NCBI GenBank assembly: GCA_024699855.1
Contig: JAMPIQ010000002.1
Coordinates: forward strand, 16,368,001-16,432,000
Origin: Aphelenchoides besseyi
Taxonomy: Eukaryota > Nematoda > Chromadorea > Rhabditida > Aphelenchoididae
Length of the DNA stretch: 64,000 nucleotides
Direction of reading: 5' to 3'
Position numbers and translations under genes: made by a program. The stretch's first letter is position 1, and the number at the start of each line of letters is the position of its first letter. Below the pieces are notes generated by a model. It saw nothing but the letters and a program-made list of their open reading frames with translations. It was not told the DNA's origin and searched no databases. Below, piece by piece: positions 1-13,367 of the stretch.

Positions 1-1779
1 TGGTTCAAAGTCTCTCGACCAATTTGCACCAATTTAAAGACGTTCGAATTTCCGTGTCAATCTCGCGTTTGTCCTCCGCGTTCCGAGCATTCGTTTGCTA
101 TTTATGTCCATGTAAAGCGTCCACAATCCTCGTCCGAACTTTAAATTGCCTGTTCCATTTCACAGATTGAAATCCGTTGGCATCAACTGGCTAGATGCAG
201 TTTGCCGATGTGAAACCGAAAACATTTTCGTGACGACATTCGAGCAAACTTAAACAGCCGATCGATCCGAGGAAATTCAATCCCTGACCGACCAAAAACT
301 GCTGATAAGTTGGCAGTTATGTCGAATGTCCACAAATCATATGTAATGCATTGGAAATATGATGTTTGCTCGCTTCATTGGTTTCTTATGTTTCGTTCCG
401 GGAACAAATTTGCATTCTAAAGTCAAATTACCCATGTCAACGTACTTCTCGGTATTCGAAGTTTAGATCGGAGTTCGGGCGTAAACCGTTTAGTTGTCGT
501 CGTTTCGAACTTAAAACTTCTCGGTTCTTCCAATAAGACTGTCGAATTGATGATTGAATTTTTGGAGCTTTCGGCGTTCGACATGACGTTTTCGTTAAGG
601 TTTACAAATTCAATTGATGTTTTGATTCAAGCCCAATGTTGTTTATTTTTGGTCGACATCCGCTCTTTAAAAGGAAAGGGATGTCCATGCGATGTGTTCA
701 TCGCAATTGTTCTCTGGTTTTGATTACAATTAACGAATTCAGAACGCAAATTCGTTGGTTTGTTGTTCGCAAACTAAACGCATTAGGTCTCTCGGCCTTC
801 AAATGGGTATGTGCAGTCGAATGTATCTTCTGATTGTTTTCGCAAAATAGCAGACTCTCATGTCGTGCTATTCGGTAATAGCAGCAAACAGCCAAATTTA
901 CCCAAAGAAAGGATTTTTAGTTCAAATAGACCTCAAAATAGAAATCAAAAGGATGTGCCGAACAAAATCATTTTAATGTTTGTAGTCAACGTTTTGAAGA
1001 CTTCTGAGTTCGCATTAATACGACCGTATTTTTGAATTAAATTCGTAGACGAAGCATCGGCGTGTTGCTGCGTGTTTTCTTTCGCTCATCAATTGACCAC
1101 ATTGCCATTCGATTCTCTCGGCCATTGGAATGTTTTGGCCGTCCGAGCACACGTGTGAGAAAATCGGATGGTCCGAGCGAATGATGGCGCGTAAAATTAG
1201 ATACTTTTAATTCGAAATCCATAGCTGCAAAGTAATGGATTCCATTTTCACGATACTTTTTGGTCTCAAACGAGTATTTGCGGTTAATTTCAACTTCTCT
1301 TATTAGTCAGGTGAACTATTTCACGTGTCAACAAACATCCTCCTCGAAATGTACAACTTGTAGATTAGCCGCTGTTTTCTTGGTTTATTCTTCAACATGT
1401 ATCATTGGTATGGAAAAGTTTTTGCGGAAAGTACAACGTGCTCAGTTCAAGTTGAGGGCGTTGCGGGGGTTGTCAAAAAGAAGACGGACAAGTCGATAAT
1501 TTCTAAGTTCCGCTATCGTTTTTTATTCTCTCGTCCACCCTCCATTTTGTTGTTTCGAGCATGTTTTCCAGACGTTTCTGCTTGGGGTGACCGATATTTA
1601 CAATCGTCACGTTTCTTGCCAACTTTTTACCGTATACTATTCTCGTGGTATAATCGATTCAACAGACGATTATCTTACTATACTCAAATTGTGCAGTCAT
1701 AGAATTGATTGGATGTCAAACGTTTCCTAAGAGAATCAACTTGTACACACAAATTGAGAAGCAATCCGAAGTGTCGCTT
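1..1779. other. No gene recognised
   Basis: Open frames here are short (under about 105 codons), overlap on both strands and show no recognisable motif or consistent splice pattern. The stretch nearest the receptor gene at 1,780 presumably holds its promoter and 5' untranslated region, but I could not place a start site. Confidence 0.5.
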
Positions 1780-3251
1780 ATGAACAAGCTTTTGTGGTGG
1801 GACACATCAAATGCGTGTTATTATCATGAGCCGAAAGTACACGATTACGAACTTTACTTTCAACTGACAACCATTAATGTCTACGTGCTGCTGCCGCTCG
1901 CTATTCTCGGCTTATTCTTTAATGCATCAGCTTTGGTAAGTGATTCAAAACAAAGTTAGTTATTCATTAAAGTCTTCAGATCTGTTTGTACAGTCCACCT
2001 AAAATAACTTCTGGTGTATTTATTTATCTCAAAGCTCTACTTATTATCGATCATTGCCATATTATAATCAATTCAATTACAATACTCTTACCGCAGTTAT
2101 GTGATAATCATCATTCCAAAGAACATTTCTTTTACCAGTAAGTTATCTTCCTTTTGATAGCAACAAGAGTCTTTAGGTTTTGTATGTTCGAACGTCGATT
2201 CTTTTCTTCGCTACTTCCACGTATCGAAAGCACCGTAAATATTCTGCACGTGTGGACAATTGCATCGTTATCCGTTCATCGTTATTGGAAAGTAAGCAAA
2301 AGAAAACGATTTGAAATGTGATTGTAAACTTCAGATCTCACGCCCTGTAGTTTCACGCTTCAAAGACACCGCAAGTCGGGCACGATCGGTTCTTTTCGTC
2401 GTTTTTGCGATTGCTCTTCTGTTTCGAGTGCCCATCTTCGTATTAGAATTGGAATTCAAATTAAAACCATCGCTTAGAATTGTTAGACGTCCAGAAAACA
2501 CCGCCTTGCTTTCACCTTATCGTCTTATTTATCATACGTTCCTTGACCCACTGCTAACCAATGTACTTCCATTCGTTTTCATGTGCTTCTTTTCGATTTG
2601 TACTCTGTGTGAAATCGCCAAAAGTCGACATTTTGCTTATGCGCAGTTTGCTCCTGAACCTCAAAACACAAACGGTGTTCAAAATGGAAGTCATAATGGA
2701 AGCATGAAACGTCATAGTTGCACCAAATCGTTTTCCGGAATCGCCAGTGCACGTCGTACATCATCTACGGAGAAATGGAACAACAATAATGGCAGAGCAT
2801 CGGGCAAATCGTCACTCACTTTCACTCAACCACTCAACTATTTGCGTCGTCGTGCCGATAGTCTACGGCAGAAACAAGAATGGCGAGCATCAATCTCAAT
2901 TATTTTGATTATTCTACTTTATCTCTTGTTTCATTCACTTCAAGTTTACAACGTGGCACGTAAATGGCAACTACTTTTATTGGAAAAATGTCCGGCACGG
3001 TGAGTTGGACTTCTCAATAAAACGTTCAATGCAACGGTGTTTTCAGCAGTGACTACATTCAATCGCACTGTAGTACCGCGCTGTCGATGCTCTCAGCAAC
3101 CATAAACGCGTTTGTCTTCATCGCATTCACTAATCGACTTCGTCACTACGTTCGTATGTTGATTCGAAAGACTTCCCGTTCCTTCTCAACCTCCTCAGAT
3201 CCTCCGTTAAGTCCGCGTGTCACAAACTCGACCGATCCGATGGTCGTCTAA
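1780..3251 (+). CDS. Divergent rhodopsin-like seven-transmembrane receptor (FMRFamide-receptor-like)
   Basis: Predicted plasma-membrane GPCR, 432 residues, probably a peptide receptor. The model has five exons: 1780-1935, 1980-2137, 2177-2291, 2335-2999 and 3047-3251. All four introns are GT-AG, 38-47 bp, and phases agree throughout. TM1 holds the conserved Asn in GLFFNASALI. TM2 follows the loop YSPPKITS and runs through VFIYLKALLIIDHCH. TM3 ends in LSVHRYWK, where most class A receptors have D/ERY. TM4 is near SVLFVVFAIALLF and TM5 near PFVFMCFFSICTLCEI. A long basic, Ser/Asn-rich third intracellular loop precedes TM6 (ISIILIILLYLLFH). TM7 reads SATINAFVFIAFTNRL, so NPxxY is replaced. The C-tail is Ser/Pro rich. 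The ATG at 1780 is chosen because it starts an Asn/Trp-containing extracellular tail with TM1 beginning about 30 residues in. The fold is clear; the ligand is not. The altered DRY and NPxxY motifs resemble fast-evolving nematode FMRFamide-type receptors, which is inference. Confidence 0.8.
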
Positions 3252-6200
3252 ATTCTCGTTCACAATCTTTCAATCAACTGATCTTTCTCAAGCACTCACG
3301 GGATTCCGCAATTCTAATTGTCATTTCTTCATAATAAACTAATATAAAAATCGAAGCCATTAGGTAGGAATGAGTGCATTCAAATGCTAACGAACCAAAG
3401 GTTGTTGTATTATATTTGATATGTGGCTGAAACGTAGCGATTACAACCACAATAATGTTTAAAAAATCTGTAAACTTGAATTGACATCGAACAAAATGAA
3501 CGTTGAAAGTTGGCATCCAAAGACATCTAAAAGCTTGTGACGCAATTTTTGTTTGCGACGAAAAACGTCACGAGCTCAATTACGTTCGTCTTCCAAGTCC
3601 TCGCGTAAAGTTCGAGGCGTCTGATTAAGCGACAACATATAACCAACTACTCAGCATTTCAATTGATCGGTTATTTGTGCATAACTTCAGACAATCATCG
3701 GATCGAAGTTGCTTTCAATTGATCAAGAGCAAACGCTCTTCCTCATGAGCACGGAAAAATCAAAGATCTCCGCTCGACAGACGAAAGGAACTGCAGATTG
3801 TTGGTCTTAGCGCGTGAGTGCAATAAACAAAAACAACCAGTGCCTCAGGAATCACCTATCAGTTCGAATTTTTAGCTTCTTTTCGGTTTCTCTCTACATT
3901 TGATTCGACAATCAGTTTAGTTGAGGGTGACTTACAATGTTTGTTTCCTTCTTTCGCTTATATTCGAATAGTAACATCATATAAGATATGACTTATTCCA
4001 AACGTCACACTCAAACTCGATTATATGAATTTGTGTTCAATAATCCGGAACTGCATTTCAACACGTGGGTGACATGGTTTGCATTTTTGTTCGACCCATT
4101 CGTTTTTGACTTTGTTTACATTTTTGTTGACGACACACGGACGAGCCCACGAAAATCTAATCGAATATTTTTTCGCATCTCTAGACCGAAAGAATTCGTA
4201 TTTACACTTTCGAGTGAGTTCGTGCATCGTTGAGTTTGCGGTTCGATTGGCCGACTTTCTTTGCGACCTTGTTGAAACAAACTTCTTGTATTGACACAAA
4301 GTTTTCAGTAGTTCATTACACCCAAGATCAACTGCGGGGGTGTTCGTTGGCGTTGTCACTCGTCATCGTTAGTGTTCATCTTATCGCTTCTGATGCGTAA
4401 GACTAAATCGCGTTGTTTTTCAATCGTCTTCATTGCAACGTGTATGTGTGCTTACGAATGGTCATTTTCATTGTTGTTTACTCGAACTTCATTCCGTCGT
4501 ATTGAGAGTTCGAACGGAAGTGCACATGACGAAAAAGCACGTGTTTGTTCTTTCGCTGATATGTCGCGCGTTTTGATTGCTCTTAAAGGGTCGATATCTT
4601 TGCTGAAGATAAGTTGTTCGTGGAATCTATTGGTGCTTTCGATACTCGTAGTCGGAATGAAAACGGAAGTTCGTTAGTTTCAACAACCAAAAATATTCAT
4701 ATTGGAGATTAAACGAAATGTCTGATTGTTTGCACTTTTCAGCGTTTAAGGTCTCATCCATTATCTCGTGATTGTTCTTTGATTACAAGGCGTTAAAGGA
4801 TCCATGTGTTAGGATAATGACAAAAAGACTTTGCGTGACTTTTGATCATTTTTGCAAATTGATCGCGGATCAAAAGCACGCTGTTATCTTGTTTCTGTAA
4901 TCAACAAAGCCATTAATTCTACGCGACAAGTTTGTTAAGTTCATGCACGTCTAGTTCTCTAGTGGATACACTAGAACTTTTTGGGTTTGAATTCAGCGAC
5001 AAAGTACAAACAAAGTTTACTTTACACTCAGCGATGACAAGCGGAAACCAATGAAGCGGTAAATTTTTGAGCTTTCGATCAACTTGTTAGCTAAATTGAC
5101 AACTTCTGTTCCTTTACAGTATTATTGCAAAGTGTTGGTGTTTTAATTCTTCAGTCCGAATAGTCCGTCTTAAGCTTAAGTGACTACAATTTTTTCTGTA
5201 CATAATTAGGAAATAGATTGTTTAGATGTTGTTATGATCAAACAACTTCTTGAAAATTTTTGGGGTTTGCTATGTTGATCTTTTTCGTGTACAATGAAAC
5301 GATGTGCTTATGAAAGATAACTCGATTCATGGCAACACGGTGAAGTTCGTGGACATGCGCATTGCCTTTGGATGACGTTCCCACGAGAGCAATGGGCTTT
5401 CGCGTCGCGTCGTAGGCGGACTAAGACAATAGAGCGAAAGTCTTCCGACCTACAAACATAGCTATGATGTTTGAGATTGAACGAATACACGGCACGTAAG
5501 TGAATAACACAGCAACTTACCGTAGAGTTGACGAGTTTTAGTGTTCAGATGCTGAGAACGCTTCAACGAACACATTCACTTTCAGATGTTCACAAGTTTA
5601 TTATTGAGATTAAGTTAAAATTGATATTCAAACAGAATTATTTAATGCTTTTTGCATTTTCTTTTGATTTCTAACTTCTTTCAAAACAGAAAAGTAACCA
5701 GTTTCTGGAATCATTAGACCTGCAACTTTTCTTAGCAACGATCTTATTGTTTTATTTCTCGAGTACAAGATGCGTTCAGTCAACCTCCAAATTGCGCATG
5801 TGAATGTCCAATGATAAAACATTCGCTATTTCTGCCTTGTTCTATGCATTCGGTCATGAATGGAAGGATGAACTGACCAAAGTACACCGACGCGGAACGC
5901 CCGTATTTTCTCGTCAAATATTTTTATTGTCATCGATTGTGCGTCGTCACTGGGTGACAACAACCAAAGAACTTTTACCTAAAGGGTTGAGAACTTTCAC
6001 CAACAAGTTCATAATTCAGAGGTTGTATAACTGAAAACAACAGAGTCGTTGTCAAATGCATTTCACCGTTTCATTGCGTGTTTCTTTTTTGTGTTATTCG
6101 AAAACTTCAATCTTGTTGTGATTCTAAAGGTCATTAAGAGCTAAGCGAGAAAACATTTTGCTTGTCGTTCGATCGTATTTGAACTTTCTACGTCACTGTG

Positions 6201-7568
6201 CTTTATCTCGGGTCAACCCAAACTTGTTACTCTACGGTTATTTGTAATAAGACGAGTGAACTTCTCTATATAATTTTTAACTGTATTTTAATTCTTTTTT
6301 AATTGTATTACATGTCTTGCTTGAATGTCGAATCGAAATTGGAATCAAACATTTTGATCATCAAGCGAAATGCCATCGACTTGGCATTTAGATTCCCATT
6401 AACATTTCTCTAGTGCATTATAAGAACACACGATCTTGCTTTCAACTAAATAGCTTGAGCACGCAGTTGAAAGAATTTGTGTTTTCCAACGCTATCATTA
6501 AGACTATTGTGGGGATTCACAACTTTAAGTCTATGATTTCACGCGAAACTTCTACTTCTAATTGAAAACTTAATCGTGGTGTATAAACGAGAGCTTTAAT
6601 CGGCAAAATTTGCTTTCGATATTCGCGGTCGCTGGTTTTATTGGCAAGTGGAACTTCGCAGACGGTTCGAAGGAAGTCGACGACTGAAAACGAAAAATGG
6701 AAACCGATTCTTAAACTCACGTCTACATTCTCTTTTGTTGTGTTCGTTATTCTCATCCATTTGCTCATAAGAAAGTCGCCGTCCATGCAGTTCATAGACT
6801 TTGATCGACTAGTTGATTGAGAAACCTTCCAATTATCAGCCACATTACTTTTGGTTTCCTATGTTTTATGGAGATTTGGAAACCGTTTGGCGCACGTATC
6901 TCGTTCTTTAAAGCCGACCGTTTTTTTGTTTCTTGAGCGAAATGTTCCGGAGACCGGAAAACGAATTTGCCCACGTTCTTCTTCCGGTGCGGTTGAACTC
7001 AAGTTTTTCCATTCGCTTGTTCGTTTTCGTCATTGATGCTTAACGAGTTTATCATCGATTCCAACAACATTTTGTATGAACGCCGTCATTCGTGCACGTC
7101 AACTTCTTTTACGCGTTTCGTCGAACCGTTGAACTAAGTTCACATTCCATTGTTATGTGGACGTATACATTGGAGATTTGTTGTTGGAACTGTTGACTCA
7201 GTCGGCTTCGGGGGTCATTTGTGACTAACGGGATTTTACGTTAATCGGAAAAAATTGAAATTTCTGGAAAAAGCTGATGGTTCCAATCTGAACTTCGACA
7301 TTTCAAAGGCCTTTGCACTAGAGATGAATATCAAGTTGTTGTATGTTCTGAGAGTTCGAACTATCTTCTTTACGACGTTTCTATAGCCGAAAGTTTTTGT
7401 CTTTTGTTTATTTTCACGGTTGTCCGGAGAATCCGTTTCGTGTTCGCGCATTTCAAATGAAAGTTCAGAAGTCGAGGTTTCAGACGGAAAAGTTTTGATA
7501 CCGTCCACGTTGTTCACAATCAAATTTCATGCGCAAAAACATAAGTTGGAGTGGCTTCGTTAACAGAA
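3252..7568. other. Intergenic region, no gene recognised
   Basis: Frames in both directions are short and overlapping, with AT-rich, low-complexity translations and no phase-consistent exon chain. The 3' end of the receptor gene and the promoter of the NTE gene should lie here, but I see no diagnostic element for either. Confidence 0.45.
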
Positions 7569-10500
7569 ATGTTGCAAATAATCCACGACTTTTTGGATGA
7601 GGTAACTCCATAAACATCAGTTGTGAACTGTTTTAATTTTTAGCTTCCGTTCGTTCTGATTTTCGGAATAGCAGCTGCCGTAGCGACTTTAATTGCATTG
7701 TTTATACCTAAACTCTTTAGTCCTGCCATCTCATATCGTGAGTTTGCTTTTCGAATCATTTGATTTGCTTTTAGTTTTTCCTCAAGAATCATCTGATGAA
7801 GTGCCGCCGTTAAGCAGCAACTCTGTTACCGCTGGTACGAGTATTGGTCGAGCTTCAAGACGCCGTCGTCGTCGGAATCCATTTAAACGATTGTATTCGG
7901 CTGTTGTAGCTGAAAAAGACGATTCCAGTCCGAGTGATGACAGTTCTTACACTCCACCAGCACGTAAACGTCGTCACTCAACCGGTGGACCGTTTCATTT
8001 TGCTCGAGCAGCTAAAAAGTAAGTGAATACTTTTGTTTCAAAATTTGACTTTTTGTTTTAGTTTCATTCGAGGTGGCAGTTACTATCGTCAGAACTCGGA
8101 AGCAGCTCGTGGAGCGCTGCCAAAACCACCAACCGAGTTTTTTGTTCCAAATGATCAGCCTGGAGTGCCACCAAGTTTGACACCGGAAATGTTTTACATG
8201 GATGCAAACTTAAAGTAAGTTGTTTACATCTTAATTTATCTGTTGGTTAATTCTAGTATGTTGGAATTGCCACAAGAAGTTTCGATCACACAAACAGACT
8301 TAGAAGTTCGAATGTTTGAGAAAGGAGATGTGATCGTTAAACCCGGAGATTTGGATAACTTTGCTTACGTCGTACTCGAAGGCACTTTGGCGGTTTATAT
8401 CTCAGTTTGTTTATCAAGCTTTATAAAGATTTGAAGTCAATTTTTAGCCATCAGAAGGAAAACAAATCATGGTTAAGCGAATAGAAGCAGGACAGAGCTT
8501 CTTCAGCGTTTTATCACTTTTGGACATTTTGATGGTACGACTGATCATTTGTTTGAGCACTCAATGTCTCTTTTAGAAAATGCCATCGAAATTTAAAACC
8601 GTTTCGTTGGAAGCAATGGAAGACAGTAAAGTTGCCGTGTAAGTTGTTTCTTTTTTAAGGTGCGTATAAGTTTTCTTTTAGTTATTGTTTTGACAAATTC
8701 CACGACAGCTACAAGCAACATCCCGAGCTTTGGACGCGAACTATTCAAATCATTTTGGTGCGTTTGCTACACGTTGCTCTGACGACTTTGCATCAACATC
8801 TTGGCTTGGGAGAAAAACTGTTGAAACGAGTAGGTTTGAAAGTTTGCCATAAAGTTTGTATTTCAATATTCAGAAACTTGACGATAAATTTGACGACCGT
8901 ACACGACATGTTTCTGGTCATTCGATGCGAATTCACGGAAAGGCGCCACGATCTCGTCAACGTCGGTTGAGTAGTAGTGATGGTAAGAAAGATTTTAAGG
9001 TTTACATTTTAAAACATAACTGATCATTCTCTTTCTTTTTTTGTTTTAACTTCAGACTTTGTTTTTCAAACTATCTTAGACGAGAAAGTTCTTTAACTTC
9101 TATCTTTCAATCTTCTTTGTGTCTAGAAATGAATTTCAAGAAAAAGAAGAACATTCCATTTTTTGTTTATGTTGCAGCTCATATGGACGTTCCACGTACC
9201 GGCGTTCGTTGGTCACAAGCGTCAATCGATGAAGCAAGTGTTTATGGTGGCACTCATCACGGTCTTCAAACGAGACGCAAAATCATGACCATTGCTGAGG
9301 GTTAGTTTTTCAGTTCACTCACATATTAGAAGCACATTCGTTTTGTTGTTTGTCTTTTGTTCAAAGAACGTCAATCGTGTATTGTTTGTACTCCTAACAT
9401 TGTGAATATAATAACTGTCCTTGTTCTAATCATGTGCAAATGTCTTAACCGTTTTATTCACCAGTGTTCGATTTTCTTAATTTACAACTTGAACGTTTTA
9501 GATCAGAACGAGTTGCAAAGCTTGGCAGTTCGTTGGTTTGGCGAAGCGTTGAATCTGAACAACACAGACGCTCACGCTCTTCTTAACAGCCGTTTAATGA
9601 TCAATAGTTTGGATGAGGGACGAGTTTTGAATGAACAAGGATCTACGGACAATGCACAATTGATCTTGGTTCTACAAGGCAGCTTGAAAATCACCCAGGA
9701 CTCGGCGTTCGACGACGACGAAGATAGCGAGGAGAGTTGGTTGACTTTGGTGCAACCACGTGAAATTGTTGGCGCTTTACAATTATTGACCAATGAACCG
9801 TGTTTCTATACGATTTCGGCTGCAACACCATCAATGGTAGCGGTTTTAAGTGCGAAAGCGTTTGCTGAAGTGGTGGAAGAACGACCTCATGTTTATTTGC
9901 CTGTTGCTTATTCGGTTCTGCGTCGTTTGTCGACATTCGTTCGCGCAGTCGATTTCGCCATCGATTGGATTCTTCTCGATTCAGGTCAATCGGCTTATCG
10001 TACCGGCGATATTGCCGATTCTTTGTACGTGGTACTCAGCGGTCGTCTACGTTCCGTGGACAAAAAAGTGGCAATCGAAGAATTCGGTCGTGGAGATGCG
10101 TTGGGAATCATCGAAGTTCTTCAACGAAAACCCCGATCAACAACCGTCTTGGCCGTACGATATTCGCAGTTGGCTCGTGTACCCGAAGGTCTTTTGAACT
10201 TCGTGAAAATGCAGTATCCTCAGGTACATTCGCTGTGGTTATTTACATAATTCTCTTGTTTAGGTCGGCTTTCGACTTGTTCGTTTGTTGGGTCAATTTT
10301 ACAGTGATTCTCGGAAAGCTCAAATGATCTCAAGTTATGTCGATAACTCTTCGACTACTGATCCTATTGCACAAGTCAAGGTTATAGGCCGTTAAATTAC
10401 GATTTAATAGCAAAACTTTTATAGAATCTTCGAACAATTGCAATTCTTCCCGCATCATTGGACGTTCCGTTGACGGCATTCAGCTATGAACTTTACCATG

Positions 10501-12343
10501 TACTTAATGCGAGTGGTCGTGTTCTGCGTTTGAGTAGCAAGAAGATTGCGGAAGTTCTCGGCGAGAGTGTGTTGGAGAAACAGGCCGATTTTCGTTTGAT
10601 GCATTGGTTGAATGCACAAGAGGAAAGTTATCCGCTGATCATTTACGAATGCGATTATACGGCTACCAATTGGACTCGACGATGTTTACGACAAGCGGAT
10701 ACGATTCTCGTTGTTGGATTGGGTCATGTAGCACCGCCAAAACGTCAATTGGTATTTGGTTGGAAAATGACAACGAAATAAGAACGTTGTTTTCAGATCG
10801 AAGATCACTTGAACATGAATCAAGACGGTATTCGAACAACAAAGAAACTCATTTTGTTATGGAGAGAAGACACAGCACATCCGAGTGATACATTCGAATG
10901 GTTGAAAGGTTCCTGGTTCTCAGGACATTACCACGTTCGAGCACCAGATCGAATGTTTCAATGGAATAGAAAGGTTTGTTGTGTCTTAAACAACTTGCAA
11001 TTATTTTATGTTTAGAATGATGAAATGGAGGTTGTTAATTTTTATGAAGACACAATTTTCCCGCATAATGTCGATTTCAACAGCGATTTTTCGCGATTGG
11101 GACGAATTCTAACCGGCAATGCTGTTGGATTGGTTTTGGGCGGCGGTGGAGCGCGTGGAGCTTCTCATGTTGGAGTTATTCGTGCGATGCGAGAACACGG
11201 AATTCCGGTCGATATCGTCGGAGGAACATCGATTGGTTCAATGATTGGCGGCATTTTTGCTGAAGATCCACACAACGATGTTGAGAAAAGAGCACGATCT
11301 TGGTTCCAAGCAAGTTACACACAAAGATCAACTCTAATTCCCATTCTTTTAGGTTATGACTTCATTGTGGCGGAAAATTGTTGACTTAACCTATGCCCAC
11401 TCGGCCATGTTTACGGGCGCTGGTTTCAATCGCACACTTCAAGAGCTTTTTGGTACAAAATCAATCGAAGACATGTGGCTTCCGTATTTTTGTATTACAA
11501 CCGACATCTCAACTTCCGAAATGCGTGTTCATCGTTCCGGTCCTCTTTGGGCTTATGCACGTGCATCAATGAGCCTAGCCGGCTATCTACCGCCGTTATG
11601 TGATCCGGAAGACGGACATTTGCTATTGGACGGTGGTTATGTGAACAACTTGCCAGCGGATGTTATGCGTTCATTGGGTGCAAGGTGTGTGATTGCCGTT
11701 GACGTTGGATCCGCATCAGATACTGATCTCTACAATTACGGTGATTCGCTTAGTGGTTTTTGGGTTATGATGAATCGTTTGAATCCATGGGCTAAACCAA
11801 TGCGTATTCTCGGCATGGAGGAAATTCAAAGTCGTCTCGCTTATGTCTCATGTGTTCGCCAGTTGGAGATGGTCAAAAAAGCACCGTATTGCCATTATCT
11901 ACGACCGCCAATAGATGTCTTTCAAACATTGGATTTTGCGAAATTCGACACAATTTGTGCTGTCGGATACGATTATGCATCAGAGAAACTCACCGAACTC
12001 GTTCAAAATGATTCTAGCATTAAGGCCGTTATGAATCCGGATACACTTCGTTCATTGACCAAACAACATGGACGACGACGTCAACGTGCTCAATCGATGC
12101 GCAACTCGTTCACCGATTTGGCGGCACAAATTTCGCGTATTCCCGGGAAAGCTCGCGGTTCAATGACCGATGTTAGCGTCTTCGACGAGGATTGGCACGA
12201 TGGTGAGTTCGCATACACAGACAACATTCACAATTTATTTAGATCTTTCCGACGTGGATTCGTATGACGAAATGTCCGAGGAAGATATGGTTGAAGAAGA
12301 GGACATGGTGATGAATCGAATGCAAACTCCGAGAATTGATTAA
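7569..12343 (+). CDS. NTE: Neuropathy target esterase / PNPLA6-7 family lysophospholipase
   Basis: Complete 17-exon gene, 1,262 residues, close to the usual family length. NTE enzymes deacylate phosphatidylcholine and lysophosphatidylcholine at the ER membrane. Exons: 7569-7601, 7644-7737, 7775-8018, 8062-8214, 8257-8404, 8448-8534, 8577-8638, 8682-8829, 8874-8982, 9178-9300, 9502-10223, 10264-10380, 10425-10751, 10797-10973, 11016-11309, 11353-12202 and 12243-12343; phases agree throughout. One N-terminal membrane segment ([20 protein letters not shown]) is followed by a basic linker, then cyclic-nucleotide-binding-like modules (for example [18 protein letters not shown] and [17 protein letters not shown]). 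The patatin domain has the oxyanion motif GGGGARG, the nucleophile motif GTSIGS and the catalytic Asp in [12 protein letters not shown], so the Ser-Asp dyad is intact. Conserved blocks such as [12 protein letters not shown] and [13 protein letters not shown] sequence (here [17 protein letters not shown]) support the identification. The intron at 11,310 starts with GC rather than GT. The ATG at 7569 gives a short lumenal tail before the membrane segment. Identification is very secure. Confidence 0.96.
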
Positions 12344-13367
12344 CACTTTTGCCTTATTATCGAGAGAGAAACGTGTAAAATCTGCTCAATTCGTTTTTCA
12401 AATAAGAATATTTTTGAGTTTCTCTTGGGAATTTTCTACTGTTAGTTCGTGTGTAAAACTCACAACTTGCTTTTCTTGTCGTTGTAATCATGCGAACTAA
12501 CAACAGGATAAATTCTGATTAGCTTGTTAACTCTCGTTCTTATCATAATCTGTTACCTGATGATCCCAAACTTATTTTGTTCACGTGTTTGCAATAACAA
12601 ACATTTTGTAGTACGCGTAGTGATTGGATCTCTTCGCACTCTTCCCTCACTTTACCGGTATTCATTTATGACTGCTTGTAATAACTTCACGTTGTACTTC
12701 TTTCGATCTGTTTAGTTGACATCAAAATTTAAGTTTTTTTGTAGTCTTTCTTTTACTGCACATCGATTGTCCTCACAAACCTACACACTTCGTCATGATG
12801 CTCACAGAATTATTCTCTCAATAAACGACATCTGATAATAGTTGTTTCGAACGTGAAAGAGTTTGAGATCATCAGAATTAAAGGTAAACGATCTTTGTGA
12901 TGATGGTCATCAGCATTTGGCCCATTTGTTAATGAGCAGATGGAAGTAAGAATACAAGTCACAAGAGCTGAAGTTGACTGGAAACAGAATCGATGCCATG
13001 ATTGCTAGCACTTGATAGTTGAGATCAACATCGTCACAACGAAAATTGAGTTCACTTGTTGGAAGTCGATATCCGCTGATTGCTTTTGTTGTCTCTTCGA
13101 AAGCCGTTGCTGACAGATCTGCAAGTGTGAAGTTGTCGCGTCCCTTTCTATAAACGCGCTAAAAATCCAAAAGAAAGAGAACGCGCATAAATCGGACATC
13201 CACGGGCAATCAGTGGCTTACCCTTTTTTAACTCAGTCCGCTTGCGAACGCTCCGGCGCCCACCGCTTTGTTTTCTTTTTCTTACGATATCATGCTTTCT
13301 TCGTATATTGAATAAAGGTTTATAAATTCAAGTTTCAGGTTTACACGTCAGCAAGTTATTTTGTGCT
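12344..13367. other. NTE 3' flank and intergenic DNA
   Basis: Contains an AATAAG-like run about 60 bp after the NTE stop and AATAAA motifs near 12,820 and 13,310, which could be polyadenylation signals. No coding region is supported. Confidence 0.4.
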
